Assembly: GCF_009017415.1 (NCBI RefSeq)
Contig: NC_092405.1
Location: forward strand, 1,984,001 to 2,048,000
Length of the DNA: 64,000 bases
From: Aspergillus flavus
Lineage: Eukaryota > Ascomycota > Eurotiomycetes > Eurotiales > Aspergillaceae
Direction of reading: 5' to 3'
Part shown: in pieces, positions 12,214-23,283 of the stretch
Numbering within the stretch: the first letter of the stretch is position 1
How the letters are laid out: the number at the start of each line of letters is the position of its first letter
Notes under the pieces: generated by a model
Told to the model about the DNA's origin: nothing
The model's input: only the letters and a program-made list of their open reading frames with translations
Database searches by the model: none
Position numbers and translations under genes: made by a program

Positions 12214-12307
12214 TCCGATATGGTGTAACGGCTAACATCGCCGCCTTTCAGTTTAAACATGAAAGCAAGTTCCGCGGCAGCTCGGGGTTCGATTCCCCGT
12301 ATCGGAG
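12214..12307 (+). tRNA. tRNA-Glu(TTC) with 22-nt intron, second copy
   Basis: Same structure as the copy at 11261-11354 but on the opposite strand. Mature sequence appears identical over all 72 positions. The intron starts GTTTAAAC instead of GCTTAAAC, a single C/T difference. Anticodon TTC, intron after A37, and the complementary TGAAAG is again present. Confidence 0.95.
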
Positions 12308-12679
12308 TCAAATTTCTTTTTTGTGCTTTGGTTCGATTTCCCTGGAGTTCTTTTTCACGTCCTCAGATTGGGAATTCCTATCTAATGCTTGGGGGTTTGA
12401 GTTTAGGATAATATAGTTCGTAGTGTAGGGGATTGAAGAATATTGCTGGCCATTATGGTGATAATGATGATGATGATTAATTTTTTTCCGGAGAGTGCTT
12501 TTGTATCTCCTATCAGCTATTTAGTTCTTCTATTTCCAGTCTCATTTGGGCTTCATGAGTTGCATCGTCATCACTTTCATTCTTTTATTATCGTAATGCT
12601 TAAGAAAGATATAACTAGCGTTTCCCATACTCGAGATCATGGTTGATTAATGGGTATCGTCCCGTATTAAGTCAGGCCA
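12308..12679. other. Intergenic between tRNA-Glu and UNC93-like 3' end
   Basis: 372 bp, T-rich, with an ATG/ATGATG-containing low-complexity patch near 12455. It probably contains the 3'UTR of the UNC93-like gene. No gene seen. Confidence 0.5.
12317..12322 (+). terminator. Pol III T-run terminator of the right tRNA-Glu
   Basis: Six T residues about ten bases after the tRNA 3' end. Confidence 0.65.
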
Positions 12680-14969
12680 TCATTTCGCTTGAACTGTTTC
12701 CCTCACTACATTCTTATCTCCAAAGTCCGTACCAACAACATGTTGTGCGGATCCCTGTTCTTCATCTTGGCCGATAGTGGCGTCCTTATCATGCTCGATA
12801 GGAGCATAACGCCTAACAACCAACCAGGTCGGGAATACCGCGAGACCTATATTAGTGTTCGGGTTAGTCTTTCCTATCCCTAGATACAAAGAACAAGGCA
12901 AGAAAATGGGAAGCAACATACCAAGCAAAATAGTATTTACAGCAAGGGGAACTCGCCCGCCATACCAATTCCTCGTGTTGATGCCGTATGAAACGGCCTG
13001 AGCGAAACTTTCCTGCCCACGGAGGATGCCAGAGTACCGGGCTGGGTGGTATTATTAGTGGTCGGTTTTATGTTGGTATTGGTGTTCACGTACCCAGTTC
13101 TGAGATGTTGTCGGTCATTGTGGAGACCAAGTAGTAGAGCCAGTTCTGGAGTGCTTGCTGGGAGAATTCTAATGTTAAAGGGGTTAGCGAGATTTCCGGC
13201 AGAAGACAAATCTATTATGAAGGGGATACCAACCCCAGAGAAGGATAACGAAGAGTCCCTCGGTGAAGCCCTTGTCGGACCAGTCGAGGGAGGGTGGGTT
13301 CGCAGTGTACTTCTCCTGTATTACCCAGGCGTAGACCCAGGTGGCGATGTGTACGAGGACGACGTAGAAGAAGCTGGAGCCCTAGTTAGTATACCCCGTG
13401 CTGCTGAATGATGCTTTATGGTGGACCGTCATACCTGTATGTGACCCGCTTCTTGATTGAGATCCCTCTATAGTCAAGGAACCGACTTATCATTCCCGAG
13501 GATAACAGTCTTGCGAAGTTGCCTGGCCGATGTTAGACACAGATTGAACTTGAAACATCTAATACCCAGATTGTGAAAGACATACTGACAAAGCCGATCA
13601 AAGCACGGGCTCTGACGCCGAAGTAATAGGTTGTGAAGTCTATGCAAAAACTGTTAGTGTTTCCACGTGTAGATATGGATGACATGCAAAACCATACTTC
13701 CACTGTACTGGTTAAAGTATGCCGCCCAGAAGATCGGCAACAGCAGAAGAACCTGAATCTGCGTTAGCCAAACCATCGACGAAAGTGAGGACAGCGACTG
13801 ACTTCTCTCCGACAAGAAAGCTTCCAAAGCTCCCGCATCTCCGCACGCCATGAGTCCTGCAGAACAATCCTCACTTTGCTCCCATCGCTACGCTGGACCT
13901 TCTCAGGTGGCGAGAGAAACCACGCCAGGGGAACGGCGAGGCACTGTAATGCGACGAAGATGAGATAGGTCTCTGTATAAGCCATTAGCAATCATCACCG
14001 CAGGGAAAGATAGATTCGGCTAGACTTACGCGAGCCAACTTTTCCTTTGCTCTTCGCTTCAGCAGAACTGTAACTGAGTGAGCAGAATATCTCAACAAAA
14101 TCTTTATCTTCCAAGACACTTACTGGTTGAGCCCGAGGACAATTGCGCCGCCCAGCAAAGGTCCACCAGTACGAAACCAAAGCCAGATACTTTCCGCTGT
14201 CAACGATATTGCCCACTGAGTAAGACTAACACACCTAGATTGACTCACTTCATATATCTGCCCCGCTTTGTTGGCTCTGGATATCCCAGTGCCACCGCAC
14301 CCTCAGAAGCCCAGAAAAGACCCGCCCTGGTTTTTGCGTAAGAGAATGGATAGCTGTCGACCGGACATCTCATACTTACGATAAACCACATGCTACCGAT
14401 CCCAGAAGCACAAACCAAACGTTGCCCTAGACTCGTAATTAGCGCTCCGCCACGAACACACTAGAGTCTGGAACGTTTGTACATAGCGGTTATTTGTATA
14501 TAATGCGGCCCTGTACCATTTCTCGTTTAGTTCAAATCTAACAATTATCCAAGCAAAACATATGAGCTTATACATACGAGTAAATCGGATACCCAACTGC
14601 ACCCAAAAGTAGGGTCCAATTCAATCCAATGCGGTTCGCAATCGGACCGCCGAAGAGACACAGAAAACCCACTAGAAGACCCCGCAGAGATCAGCACCGC
14701 CAACCAATACAACACCCGATTATAACGCATCAAAGGGTTAGCATACTCAGACCAAAAACCAACGCATTGGCAGCGTTTATCAAAAATGGCGACTGTGCGC
14801 CACCGGCACCCAAGGAATTCATTGCATTCCACAAGCCGGGCGCGAAAAAGCCCACGCCACCGATAATAAAGGCATTGAAAAGCGTTGAATGATACCATGT
14901 TCGCTTCTCTTTATTTTCCACCGTCATATCGGTGGATGAACCCGAATGCGATGATGGTTGTTCGGCCAT
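12680..14969 (-). CDS. UNC93-like / MFS-type membrane protein, 15 exons
   Basis: I splice 15 exons into a 480-residue protein: 14969-14747, 14671-14578, 14510-14483, 14426-14380, 14326-14249, 14189-14124, 14067-14030, 13972-13803, 13752-13698, 13639-13586, 13522-13435, 13373-13234, 13168-13094, 13041-12922, 12846-12680. All introns are GT-AG, 50-75 bp, and every junction keeps frame. Start is the ATG of MAEQPSSHSG; the frame upstream has only a TTG. Conserved stretches include GFFAPGLWNAMNSLGAGG, CLFGGPIANRIGLNWTLLLG, GRYMNIWLWFRTGGPLLGGA, and IFWAAYFNQYSGNF followed by YYFGVRARALIGF. These are typical of the fungal UNC93-like (DUF895) proteins with 11-12 membrane helices. The C-terminal tail is hydrophilic. 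Function and substrate are unknown; the animal UNC-93 name refers to a K+ channel regulator and should not be transferred. The gene appears intact. Confidence 0.87.
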
Positions 14970-16028
14970 GGCGTTGGATAGTCTCGTTAATTGCCCGTCC
15001 AACTGAAGAGAAGGACGTTCGGCGCCATGATAGATATAGCATGCTTTATGCTTCCCCCATCTCCATTCAAATTTCTCGTTCAGGAAATCCTCATATTGAA
15101 AGAAAATTGCGTGCTCTTGTAAATATCACGATAGCGTGCCATTAACATGTTACTATGACACTTGGTGTACAGACCCAAGACTGCAACGTACGGCAGAGGG
15201 GCCAATCAATGACTGGTTGTGGAGAAGAGCTTGGATGCCAATCGGCCTGGGCCGCCGCTTAAAACATTGCTGGCTCATGCAAGTCATGCAGACCCATGCA
15301 GCCTTAAAAGGACGGTGTCTGTTTGAATCCTCTCCTTTTACTATACAACTCAATGCGTGCCATTGACATCCATGACATACTGGCCTGTCAGCCGCTGTCA
15401 CTAAAATACACGAGACGCTACAATTTCTACGGGAGCTGGACCGGTCTTTTCTCCATAAGCTGTACTGATACCGCTCAGCATTGAGAACCAATAAAATTAA
15501 CGCTTGTACATACATGGCCAGATGATGTACACTGAAGGAATGAAACATGGAATCGCCCTGGGCTCAAGATGATCGACTCAGTCCGACCAAGAGAAATCTG
15601 TTGCAGTAACAGGAGCAGCCAGGTCACGAAATCCACTACATAACGTAGAACTGATTCCCCATTTTCATCAGCGCATTCGGCAGTTGTAAAGAGTGGACAA
15701 GAACGTAAACAGAGGTCGGAGAGTAAAGAAACTTAAGAAAGGAAGAAGGTAAATAAAAAAAGAACCTCATCATCCAAGGCTGATGCTGCGGAAGGCCGCC
15801 TATGTGTGTCCAAACACATAGGAAAAGCAACATTAGAGACAATTTCGACTATCACATGAGAGTATCCATTTTGAACAGGAGAGAAGCTCTGGGCCGCTGT
15901 TCAAGTACAACAAAAGAGTAAAGTAGGGTGTTAAAAAAGAAAGCCAAGAAAAAAAAAACAGCGCAAAAAGTAATCATCCAAGTGTGCACATCCGTTACGT
16001 CTCAGTCACATTATGTACGATGTTCGCG
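14970..16028. other. Intergenic between UNC93-like promoter and 3' end of the disordered-protein gene
   Basis: About 1.06 kb. The left part is the promoter of the UNC93-like gene, the right part (A-rich from 15900) the 3'UTR of the next minus-strand gene. A perfect 8-bp stem (TAAAAGGA/TCCTTTTA) near 15306-15341 flanks a T-arm-like GTTTGAATCC, but no full tRNA can be folded. Confidence 0.45.
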
Positions 16029-17741
16029 TTACATGATCGGGGTCTTGCGCTTTTCGGCGCTAGATAGCACAAGCATCGGGGTCTTGCGCCTTTCTGGACC
16101 CTGCGCTGCTGTCTTCTGGCCAGCGACGACAGCAGCCACCGAAGGTGTTCCCGCGGGCGAAGAAACCGGATCCGTGCGAACATCTGCCAATTTTCCGCCG
16201 AAGAAGCCACCATCCTCGCTGATCGGAGTGGTCGTGTACGGGCTATCCTGCGACCGCCGTTCCCGAGAAGATCTCTCCTTCCTCTCAGATCCAATGGCGC
16301 CATTGGCTGCGGCACGAAGGCTTCCCAGACTGGGTTTGCTCGAGAGACTGCCACTGCGAACGGTAGCATCGTCACCGTCGGAGAATGTGAATTCCTTCTC
16401 ACTCGCCGGGGTGTTGGTGCCACCGCTACTATGGCATCCGAAGCTGCGGCTATCTCCGCGTCGTTCGAGGCCTGCACGCACAAGGTTGTGAACGGCGCGA
16501 CGGCGCTGACGGGTTGCGAAGTTCTTGCTTCCTTCATGGTTTGATGTAGGCTTGGCGACAAGTTCCTCCAACGAGGGTGGGCCCCGGGGTTGCCGGATCG
16601 GGTGCTCTCCGGCGCGATTCTGGCCAGGCCCAAAAGTTCCAGTTGCCGGTGTCTGAGAAAGGGCAGCGGTTTTGGGAGCGGCAGGAGCTATGTTTGAGTT
16701 TGCCTTGGCCGTGTCAATGGAAAATCTAGCAGGGTTGAAGGACGAGCTCTTCTTGTGACCTCTGCGAAATGCATTGGCGGAGGGGGGAGGCAAAGGAGCA
16801 GTTTCCTGTGGAGGAGAAGGGCTGGCACTTGGAGGAGAGGCCGGCTGGGATAATTGTTTCGTCTCTGGGGGAGGAGAAACTTCAGCTCGGAACGCTGGCA
16901 CCTGCATGGCAGGAGATTGCGTCTCCTCTTCCTGGTAAGGCGAAGAACTTTCTTGCTGGCAGGAATTGTCGTAAATGTAATTCTGTTGACCAGTGAGGGG
17001 GTTGTAGACGGAGAACAGCCCTGGTTGACCCGGCACTGGCTGCACAACTGGCTGCACACCTTGCTGGAGCTGTTGCTGATAGAGGCCCATGCCTGGAACA
17101 GCGAGAGAAGGATACTCCTGCTGCTGGTTCATCGGCATTCCTAGGCTAAGACCCTGGAACTGCTGGGCCGCTGCGGTGACGCTAATCAGTTGTTGCTGTA
17201 GGCGCTGTTGTTGGGCCGCCAGGAAAAGATTTGTGGACATCAATTCCGCGTACAGACTCTCGTCGATTGGCATATCGCCGGCGATGTCGATAGCCGGAGG
17301 TGCGAGCACCTGCTCCGGCAGAGTGTACACGGGGCGACCGGTGTTCATGTCCAGGCCCTGATTGAGGGCCATTGAGTGTCGAGGGAAGCCAGTTCCCATG
17401 GCAGTTTGTGGAACACGTTCAGCAGTGCGGTTTGAAAGATTTCCATATCGATCACCCTCCACGCCCAGGTGCTGTTGACGGGCGGAAGCCGAGGGGACAG
17501 TGGCGGATTTTGGAGCCGTCCTCAAACCTGCCAGAAGATGCGAACGGCTAGTGCGCGGAGTGGGAATGGGGGCCGATGGCTGCGATTCATCGATGGTAGA
17601 GATGTGTGGAGGTGGCACACTCAATCGCTTCACATTAGGGCCCTTTCTCCGAGACCCGAAACCGGAACTCGGGGCCCCAAGCGAGCTTCCGTTATTGAAA
17701 GACGGATTGTAAGTCATCTGAGCAAGACCGCCAGTGTCCAT
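16029..17741 (-). CDS. Unknown Gln/Pro/Ser-rich disordered protein, 570 aa
   Basis: Single open frame from the ATG at 17741 (MDTGGLAQMTYNPSFNN). I do not recognise a catalytic or binding domain. Residues ~30-130 are Ser/Pro/Arg-rich (RRKGPNVKRLSVPPP). Residues ~160-205 (DMPIDESLYAELMSTNLFLA then QQQRLQQQL) may form a helix or short coiled coil. Residues ~205-285 are Gln/Gly/Pro-rich with NPLTGQQNYIYD. The C-terminal half has basic-aromatic patches (RRGHKKSSSFNPARFSID; RQRRRAVHNLVRAGLERRGD) reminiscent of phosphorylation sites, and it ends in two related segments, KTPMLVLSSAEKRKTPIM. Codon use is strong and the frame is long, so it is certainly coding. The composition suggests a regulatory or RNA-associated scaffold, but that is a guess. 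Confidence 0.8.
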   Translation of the reverse strand: MDTGGLAQMTYNPSFNNGSSLGAPSSGFGSRRKGPNVKRLSVPPPHISTIDESQPSAPIPTPRTSRSHLLAGLRTAPKSATVPSASARQQHLGVEGDRYGNLSNRTAERVPQTAMGTGFPRHSMALNQGLDMNTGRPVYTLPEQVLAPPAIDIAGDMPIDESLYAELMSTNLFLAAQQQRLQQQLISVTAAAQQFQGLSLGMPMNQQQEYPSLAVPGMGLYQQQLQQGVQPVVQPVPGQPGLFSVYNPLTGQQNYIYDNSCQQESSSPYQEEETQSPAMQVPAFRAEVSPPPETKQLSQPASPPSASPSPPQETAPLPPPSANAFRRGHKKSSSFNPARFSIDTAKANSNIAPAAPKTAALSQTPATGTFGPGQNRAGEHPIRQPRGPPSLEELVAKPTSNHEGSKNFATRQRRRAVHNLVRAGLERRGDSRSFGCHSSGGTNTPASEKEFTFSDGDDATVRSGSLSSKPSLGSLRAAANGAIGSERKERSSRERRSQDSPYTTTPISEDGGFFGGKLADVRTDPVSSPAGTPSVAAVVAGQKTAAQGPERRKTPMLVLSSAEKRKTPIM

Positions 17742-17963
17742 ACTCGTAACTAGTATAAAGGAAGAAAGTCACAAGGGTAGTATGTGCAACGAGTAAGAAT
17801 CAAAGAGCCGTAGTGAACCGACAGCACTAGGTAGTCGATCAAACGGAAGCCTGCGTATTAAATTATTACAAGGAGGCGATGGTAAGAATGAAACCCTCGA
17901 GGATCGTTCTGACACCAGAAATCGTGTCTATTATGCAAAGCGTTGAGACTGCGGTCGCGAATC

Positions 17964-18020
17964 CTAGACTTGGCCGGTGTCAGCAAGATCGTGAAGGCGA
18001 CCGAGATAAGATCGACATAC
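17964..18020 (-). other. Probable 5'UTR intron of the disordered-protein gene
   Basis: On the minus strand a consensus donor GTATGT follows TTTCTCAG at 18020. A branch-like GCTGAC lies shortly before the acceptor CCAAGTCTAG at 17964. It is 57 bp, about 220 bp upstream of the start codon, in a transcript-like CT-rich leader. Confidence 0.5.
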
Positions 18021-19604
18021 CTGAGAAATGTGCGATGGGAATAAATGGAGTTGCAAAAAAGAGAGCTCGAAAAAGACAAAGAATGATTAATAACCAGGTG
18101 TACAAGGAACGATCGACCTGGAGGTCAGGGCAGAGTTGCAGCTGCCAAAAGGAGATCCGATGGTGGAAGTGATGGACGACAGACGCGACCGGACGTCAGG
18201 AACCGAGGCAAGAAAGTCGAGAGAGACAAGGGAAATGAAGGTCTCTGTAATTAAAGACGATGATAAAAATGGGTGGGAGATGCTCTGCAGCTCCCAACTG
18301 AAAGGATGCTTGAACACGAAAAATGGAAGAGGAGAGACTCTCGACGATTGACCGTTGAAGAGAACAAACAACGGAAAACGAGAACAGAGCCGCTCAAGTG
18401 ATGAAGTAAGGGATCGTCGAATGAACTTTTAATTTATTCTCTCTCTTTCTTGCTCTCAGACTCTCTTTTTATTTTCTATTTTTCTTTGGCGTTTTTTGCC
18501 TTTTTCTTTTTTTCTGTTCCTCCAAAGTATCCCGTAAATCGTGGAGAGGGAAAGAAGAGAGAAAGGAAGAGAACCGGCGATGATAGGGTAGTGTACTGAT
18601 GAATTGGTCCGTTCGGCTGTTGGCGCGCGTTGGGTCGGTTTTTTTCCTTTTTTTTTCTTCGCGCTTTTTCCTTCGTCTACCCGCTTTGGCCGTCAATAGT
18701 CAAGCCAAAGAGCCCCAAGCAAATTCCAATTCACTTTCCGCGGATTAAATAAAACTTTTCCGAATTGACAGGCGAAGAAGTCTGAAATGAAAAGGAAAAG
18801 GACTGCAGGTGGAAAAGAAGACAACGAGGACAGGATAAATTAGGTTGGTTAAGGCAACACGAAAAGGGGGAAGAGAAGAAGTGAAGATGGGACTGGAGAG
18901 GATAGAAGAAAGCCGATTGAGAGAAGGAACAGGAGGGGGAGGAAAAGACAGAGTGGGTGAGTAAGAGAAAAGGAAGAAGAGAAGAAGCGAGGAAAAGAGA
19001 GGGAAACTATCCTCCTATTGTTTTTGCTACTAATACTTTCTAATACTGTAAGACGCAGAAGAATTAAGGTGCTAATAATACAAGACCTGTAAAATCAGCA
19101 TCATGATCGGAGGCGCTGAGACACTGACTGGTTGGCCACCTTTGACACTTGCATTCTGACTGGTTCGCTTGAAGAACGACTAGTCCTGAACAGGGTTAGC
19201 CATGGGGAAGTGGTGATTCTCAGAGTGGATGATTTCTTGATAGCCATTGTTGGGTGATCTCATTTGGGGTTAGTCGTTCTGAGGTGGTGCCTGAAATAGT
19301 AGCCAATAGATCGGGGGAAATTGTGATGGTCCTCAGGTTCTCCATCCAGCCCCATGGTGGCTTTCCTTATTTAGAAGCCGGGATCTTAATGAAGGTGCCA
19401 GGTGAGATATAACGTAGTAGCGGTTGAATTCAAAACCATTTCTCCTTCAAGGTAGCATTGAATTACAATGCAAAGTCTGGAACGGTAGATACAAGTGAAG
19501 TAGATCAAAACTGATCAAAGATTCACCAAGACATTTCACACCTATTCGAGTGCCCTAGTGCAGTCCCTGGTTTAATTAATCCCATTGCCCGTCAATCCAC
19601 TATC

Positions 19605-19943
19605 ATGGAACACAGACAGCGCATCAGCCGCTATGACCAGCCAATCCGCCCCCAGAATCGCCTCTGCAGCCTGACAGTGACGCCAATATGCACCCCGTAC
19701 CCCAACCCCCATTGGTTCGTCCCCGAGCTCCTTACCCACTCATCCCTGGGATCATCCCGGCTTAGTGCCATCCAACGTGGCCTCCTCGCCGCCAGCCAAC
19801 CGCTTCCATCGCAGACTGATTCCCCTCTTCTCCTTCCCCTGACTGGCCTGATGTTCCCCCTACCACCAGTTTGGTTCGGTATTGCGCTATGGACCAATTT
19901 ACACATCGAACCAATGGATTTGGGAGAATGGGAAGGGAGGTAG
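19605..19943 (+). CDS. Marginal orphan frame, 112 aa
   Basis: An ATG-initiated frame in fair context (TATCATGG). The codons are biased to C at third positions (CAC, CGC, ATC, AGC, GAC, CCC), unlike the AT-rich surroundings. The predicted product is Pro/Leu-rich with no recognised family. A hydrophobic stretch near residues 75-96 (LLLPLTGLMFPLPPVWFGIAL) could cross a membrane. The frame may simply be open because the local strand is C-rich. Low confidence. Confidence 0.25.
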   Translation: MEHRQRISRYDQPIRPQNRLCSLTVTPICTPYPNPHWFVPELLTHSSLGSSRLSAIQRGLLAASQPLPSQTDSPLLLPLTGLMFPLPPVWFGIALWTNLHIEPMDLGEWEGR

Positions 19944-20595
19944 CACGGGAGTATCTGTGCTCATGCACCTAGGCCTGCATGGAAGAAATGCCATGCTCAT
20001 CAGCATGTCTTTGACCTACGTACTTGGTTACCTTGCTATTGATGGTTAATTTGGTTCCAGTCAGCAGACAATTCTAGAAGCGGGGTTATGCTAGTCCAAT
20101 GCATATCCCATACTCCACTATCGCTTGCACATAATGATACCATGATATTGGATTTTGATCTATGACTGTATGTACATCATCTACCCATGCTGTAATCCCA
20201 CCCGCCTTACCATCGGCTAGATTCTTCCTGTCTTATTCTTTTGGCCTGTCACCGTGCCATCCAGAACAATAAGCACACACTGATAGTCCCGACAAACTCA
20301 AGAAACACATCGGATGCCTCCAAAGAAAATAACAATTGGGTATCTGCTGGCAGGACAAACTTTCCCAGTCCCCACCAGAAGCTAATTATGATAAACAAAA
20401 ATAACGAAATCGTAAGGAACGGCATGTCCATGTAGGTAAAACTAACACATCGCAGAGTTATTGGAGAAACGTAATTCTCTGCAGAATTAGAAAATGCGTG
20501 AAACTTCATATCTAGCCCTTGGTAGATCCCGTAAAGCCGAAATCGATACACTCACAACCAAGTCGGGATAAATGCTGAGAACCAGAAATTACATT

Positions 20596-22842
20596 CTAAG
20601 CATCGACAGACACGGGAGGTCCAGGGAGAGAAAAAGTCGCTGACCCCTGGGGTTCTGGCTCGGGGGACTCGCCCCCTGCACCTTTTCCGTTCATTCGGTC
20701 AAACTCCAAGGTCTCTACTAGTTCGGCAGCCATGGGATCTAGTTCTTCTTCTTTCAGCCCTGTAGCGAGTGACACGAGCTTCCGATGAACATCAAACTTA
20801 GTGCTAACACCCGCATCTGCCGTTTGTTGGGCGAGATCTTTGACGGCGGCACGTCGTGCTTTTTGCGCCGAACACAGTCGTCGGGCTAACTGATAGACGG
20901 TAAGCAATTTGTTCTGATCAGTCGATGTTGAGTTCGCGTCCTCGTTTGTGGGTAATGTCGACGAGGCAATCCGCTCCCTTAAGCGGGCGTGCTGAATCTG
21001 TTCCAGTAGCGATTCGTAGCGACTCCTCAGCTGTTCGTAACGCTCGAACTGTGCATCGACGTGCTCTTCTTTGCTTTCCTTCGCCGCCAAGTCGGCTGTT
21101 TGTTGTTGAATCTTCTGCCGATCCAGCTCCAGCTGTTCGTATAGCGCCTCTGGATTGGCAACGTCGTCTGGATCCGGCTGATTGGCCTTGGAGCTCCCGT
21201 ACCCAACGGCAAGTTTCTTGTTCGCCTCGGCCATGATTACCCCAATCTTAGTGAGGAGTGCAGAGGTGGAAGGGGAGGGGTCTTGCGCTGGCGCAACGGA
21301 TTGGTGATCGGCGTTAATTGGGCCAGCAGCTTCCCCATCAATGTGGTCATTACCCATCGTGATAGAAGAAGGCGGCGGTGGGATATGTCGGTCAGACTGA
21401 TTCGCTCGTTGAGTGATACTGGCAGCCGTTTCGCCCTTCTTATTTACTAAATCTCCAGCCCGCGAGCAATGTGTGAGGAGCAAGTGAACCAGGCGAAATG
21501 CACCATTTCGAGCAGCAACCAAAGCTGCCGTGTCTCCATTGGAGTCTTGGCAGGATAGCAGAACATCGATTTCCTCTGGCGTACAAGTAACTCGTAATTT
21601 GTCGAGCAGTACTTCACAATAGTACCGAGAGCTCTTCCATTTGCCTTTGCTTCGAGTGGTCTCTGCTATGTGATGGAATATGGTAGCGCCGAACCAGTCT
21701 CGGAATGATACTGTGTCCAGGAGTAAATCCAGGAGCGGCGGAAATGTCCTCTTTTCATAGTTGTTTGTAAATAGAACTGCACGCACAAGTGGCGTTTCTT
21801 CATGTACTGAGAGTGTCTTCACATCTGCCCCCCTCCGTAGCAGATCTTTTACTATCTCCAGATCACCCATCGCACAAGCCCAATGGAGAGCAGTGTTCCC
21901 TGAATCATCTATTGAACGGTCCACCTGGAAGTTGGCCGGCGGCTCCGGTGGAGGAATTCGTGTCGCTTCTGGAGCATCCCCTACTGTCATGAAGTAGTCC
22001 AAGAGCTGGTCGCCATACAGTATATGTTCCTGTTCGCTTATTGACATCGCGGTTACCTCATTCATGCCTCGTTTGCGTTTTCGCGGATAGTTGCCATTTT
22101 GTGTGATATGCATCATCTCCTCATCTGCGACCATGGACGAAGATTCGAGGGTTGCTTGTTCAATCGATTCGTCTTCATCGAACCCGGGGTTCATCTCATA
22201 TTGCTCATGAGTGAAACTGGGTGGCCCCATGCTGCGATGCGGCTTAACCGCACTGAAAACCTCCTCATGTACAACCCTCCGGTTAGCGGCTGCATTTTTC
22301 TGAGCTCTCGGTTTCGACGCGGCCGATGTATGTTTTGGAGCAGGTGGCGGACTGCGATCCCCAGCTACGTAGTCGAAAATTGGTCTTAGCTTATCAATGA
22401 TATTATTGCGCTCAGCGAGCATCCGGCCTTCGGGAAGTGGAATCCATGTCCCTATTACGAGCTTTAGCACGGCGACCATCATGAGCTTTTTGTCAAAGTG
22501 GACTTTCACTACCTTGATATTTACCATAACCACCCTGTACTTTCTCATGTACCCCTTTCTGCACCTCACGTTCGAGTATACGTGTTCGCGCTGGCTTGTC
22601 AAATCCAGCTACTTTGAGAATATGTGTTGCATTGATCCAATCATCACCCCGTCTTCGCATAACGCTCTCGCCATCGAGTTTGAACTCGTAGACTGGAACC
22701 TGCTCAGAAATATTAGACACACCATCTAAGCGGTCAAGGGTTCCAAAGTGAATTGACGTAAAGAGTGAAGGCATAGGAAAAAGGGGAAACTCACGCTGCT
22801 ATACGTAGCAGAGTAAATTTTTGAAAAATCCACCCCCGCCAT
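20596..22842 (-). CDS. mbpA: Mbp1-like APSES transcription factor with ankyrin repeats (MBF subunit)
   Basis: Three exons: 22842-22795 ([16 protein letters not shown]), 22699-22513 and 22451-20596, giving 696 residues; both introns are GT-AG and in frame. The APSES/KilA-N DNA-binding domain spans about residues 17-105 ([33 protein letters not shown], then [16 protein letters not shown]). A basic NLS-like PRKRKRG lies near residue 201. Ankyrin repeats are visible near 260-295 ([19 protein letters not shown]) and 380-412 ([20 protein letters not shown]). A coiled coil runs around 490-570, before a Pro-rich tail. This is the Mbp1/Res architecture of the MBF complex that activates G1/S genes through MCB (ACGCGT) elements. 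The gene is divergent from NDUFB7 and their shared promoter has several CGCG cores. The symbol follows Aspergillus usage and is inferred from family and context. Confidence 0.92.
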
Positions 22843-23283
22843 GATGTATGTCTCCGAAAGCCCGACTTGATCTAGGTGATTCCCGGACAATTGAAGGAAG
22901 ATGCGACGCGGTCACTTTTCACAGGGAATTCAATAATCCGAATTCACCTTCTCTTGGGCGTAAAGTTTAATTCACAAGGCTTTAATGCGCGGCATCACAT
23001 ATAGCATATATTGAAGTTACAAAGATACCGTATCAGCCACTGGTGGCTCGTCCTAGGCACAGTAACATCCCAAAAACGCGATGGATTGCTCAACAAGACG
23101 CGCTCCGGTCGGCAGAACCGCGTAAAGTGGAATTGCGTCCACTATTCCCATTGCGGTATAAAGTACACGTGATATCACCTGACCATATCCGGAAGGAACA
23201 GCACTTCGGGATAGCTGCAAACCTCGCTGCTCCGTCGCCTATCTTTAGAAGGACCCCATTCTACGCCGCTTTCTCATACCAAA
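22843..23283. promoter_or_regulatory. Shared divergent promoter of the APSES gene and NDUFB7, rich in CGCG cores
   Basis: 441 bp between start codons. Five CGCG cores occur: GACGCGG (22907), GCGCGG (22988), AACGCGA (23077), GACGCGC (23099) and CCGCGTAA (23119). MCB/APSES sites share the CGCG core, so MBF control of its own gene is plausible. A perfect 10-bp palindrome GTGATATCAC, overlapping an E-box CACGTG, sits at 23169-23178. The match to the full ACGCGT consensus is partial in every case. Confidence 0.45.

Larger units (their letters stand above)
17742..20595. other. 2.9-kb intergenic: long leader/promoter, low-complexity and a C-rich patch
   Basis: On the minus strand 17742-19020 is strongly CT-rich (AG-rich as printed), consistent with a long leader and promoter for the disordered-protein gene. 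19020-19600 is unremarkable. 19600-19945 is C-rich on the plus strand and holds one marginal frame, listed separately. The rest up to 20595 is AT-rich and includes the 3' flank of the APSES gene. Confidence 0.5.

Noticed and set aside
14970..15002. N-terminal extension of the UNC93-like protein
   Set aside because: The upstream start is a TTG; the ATG at 14969 is preferred.
15306..15341. Hairpin around a GTTTGAATCC T-loop-like word
   Set aside because: Lacks the other tRNA arms; a single 8-bp stem is expected by chance in this length.
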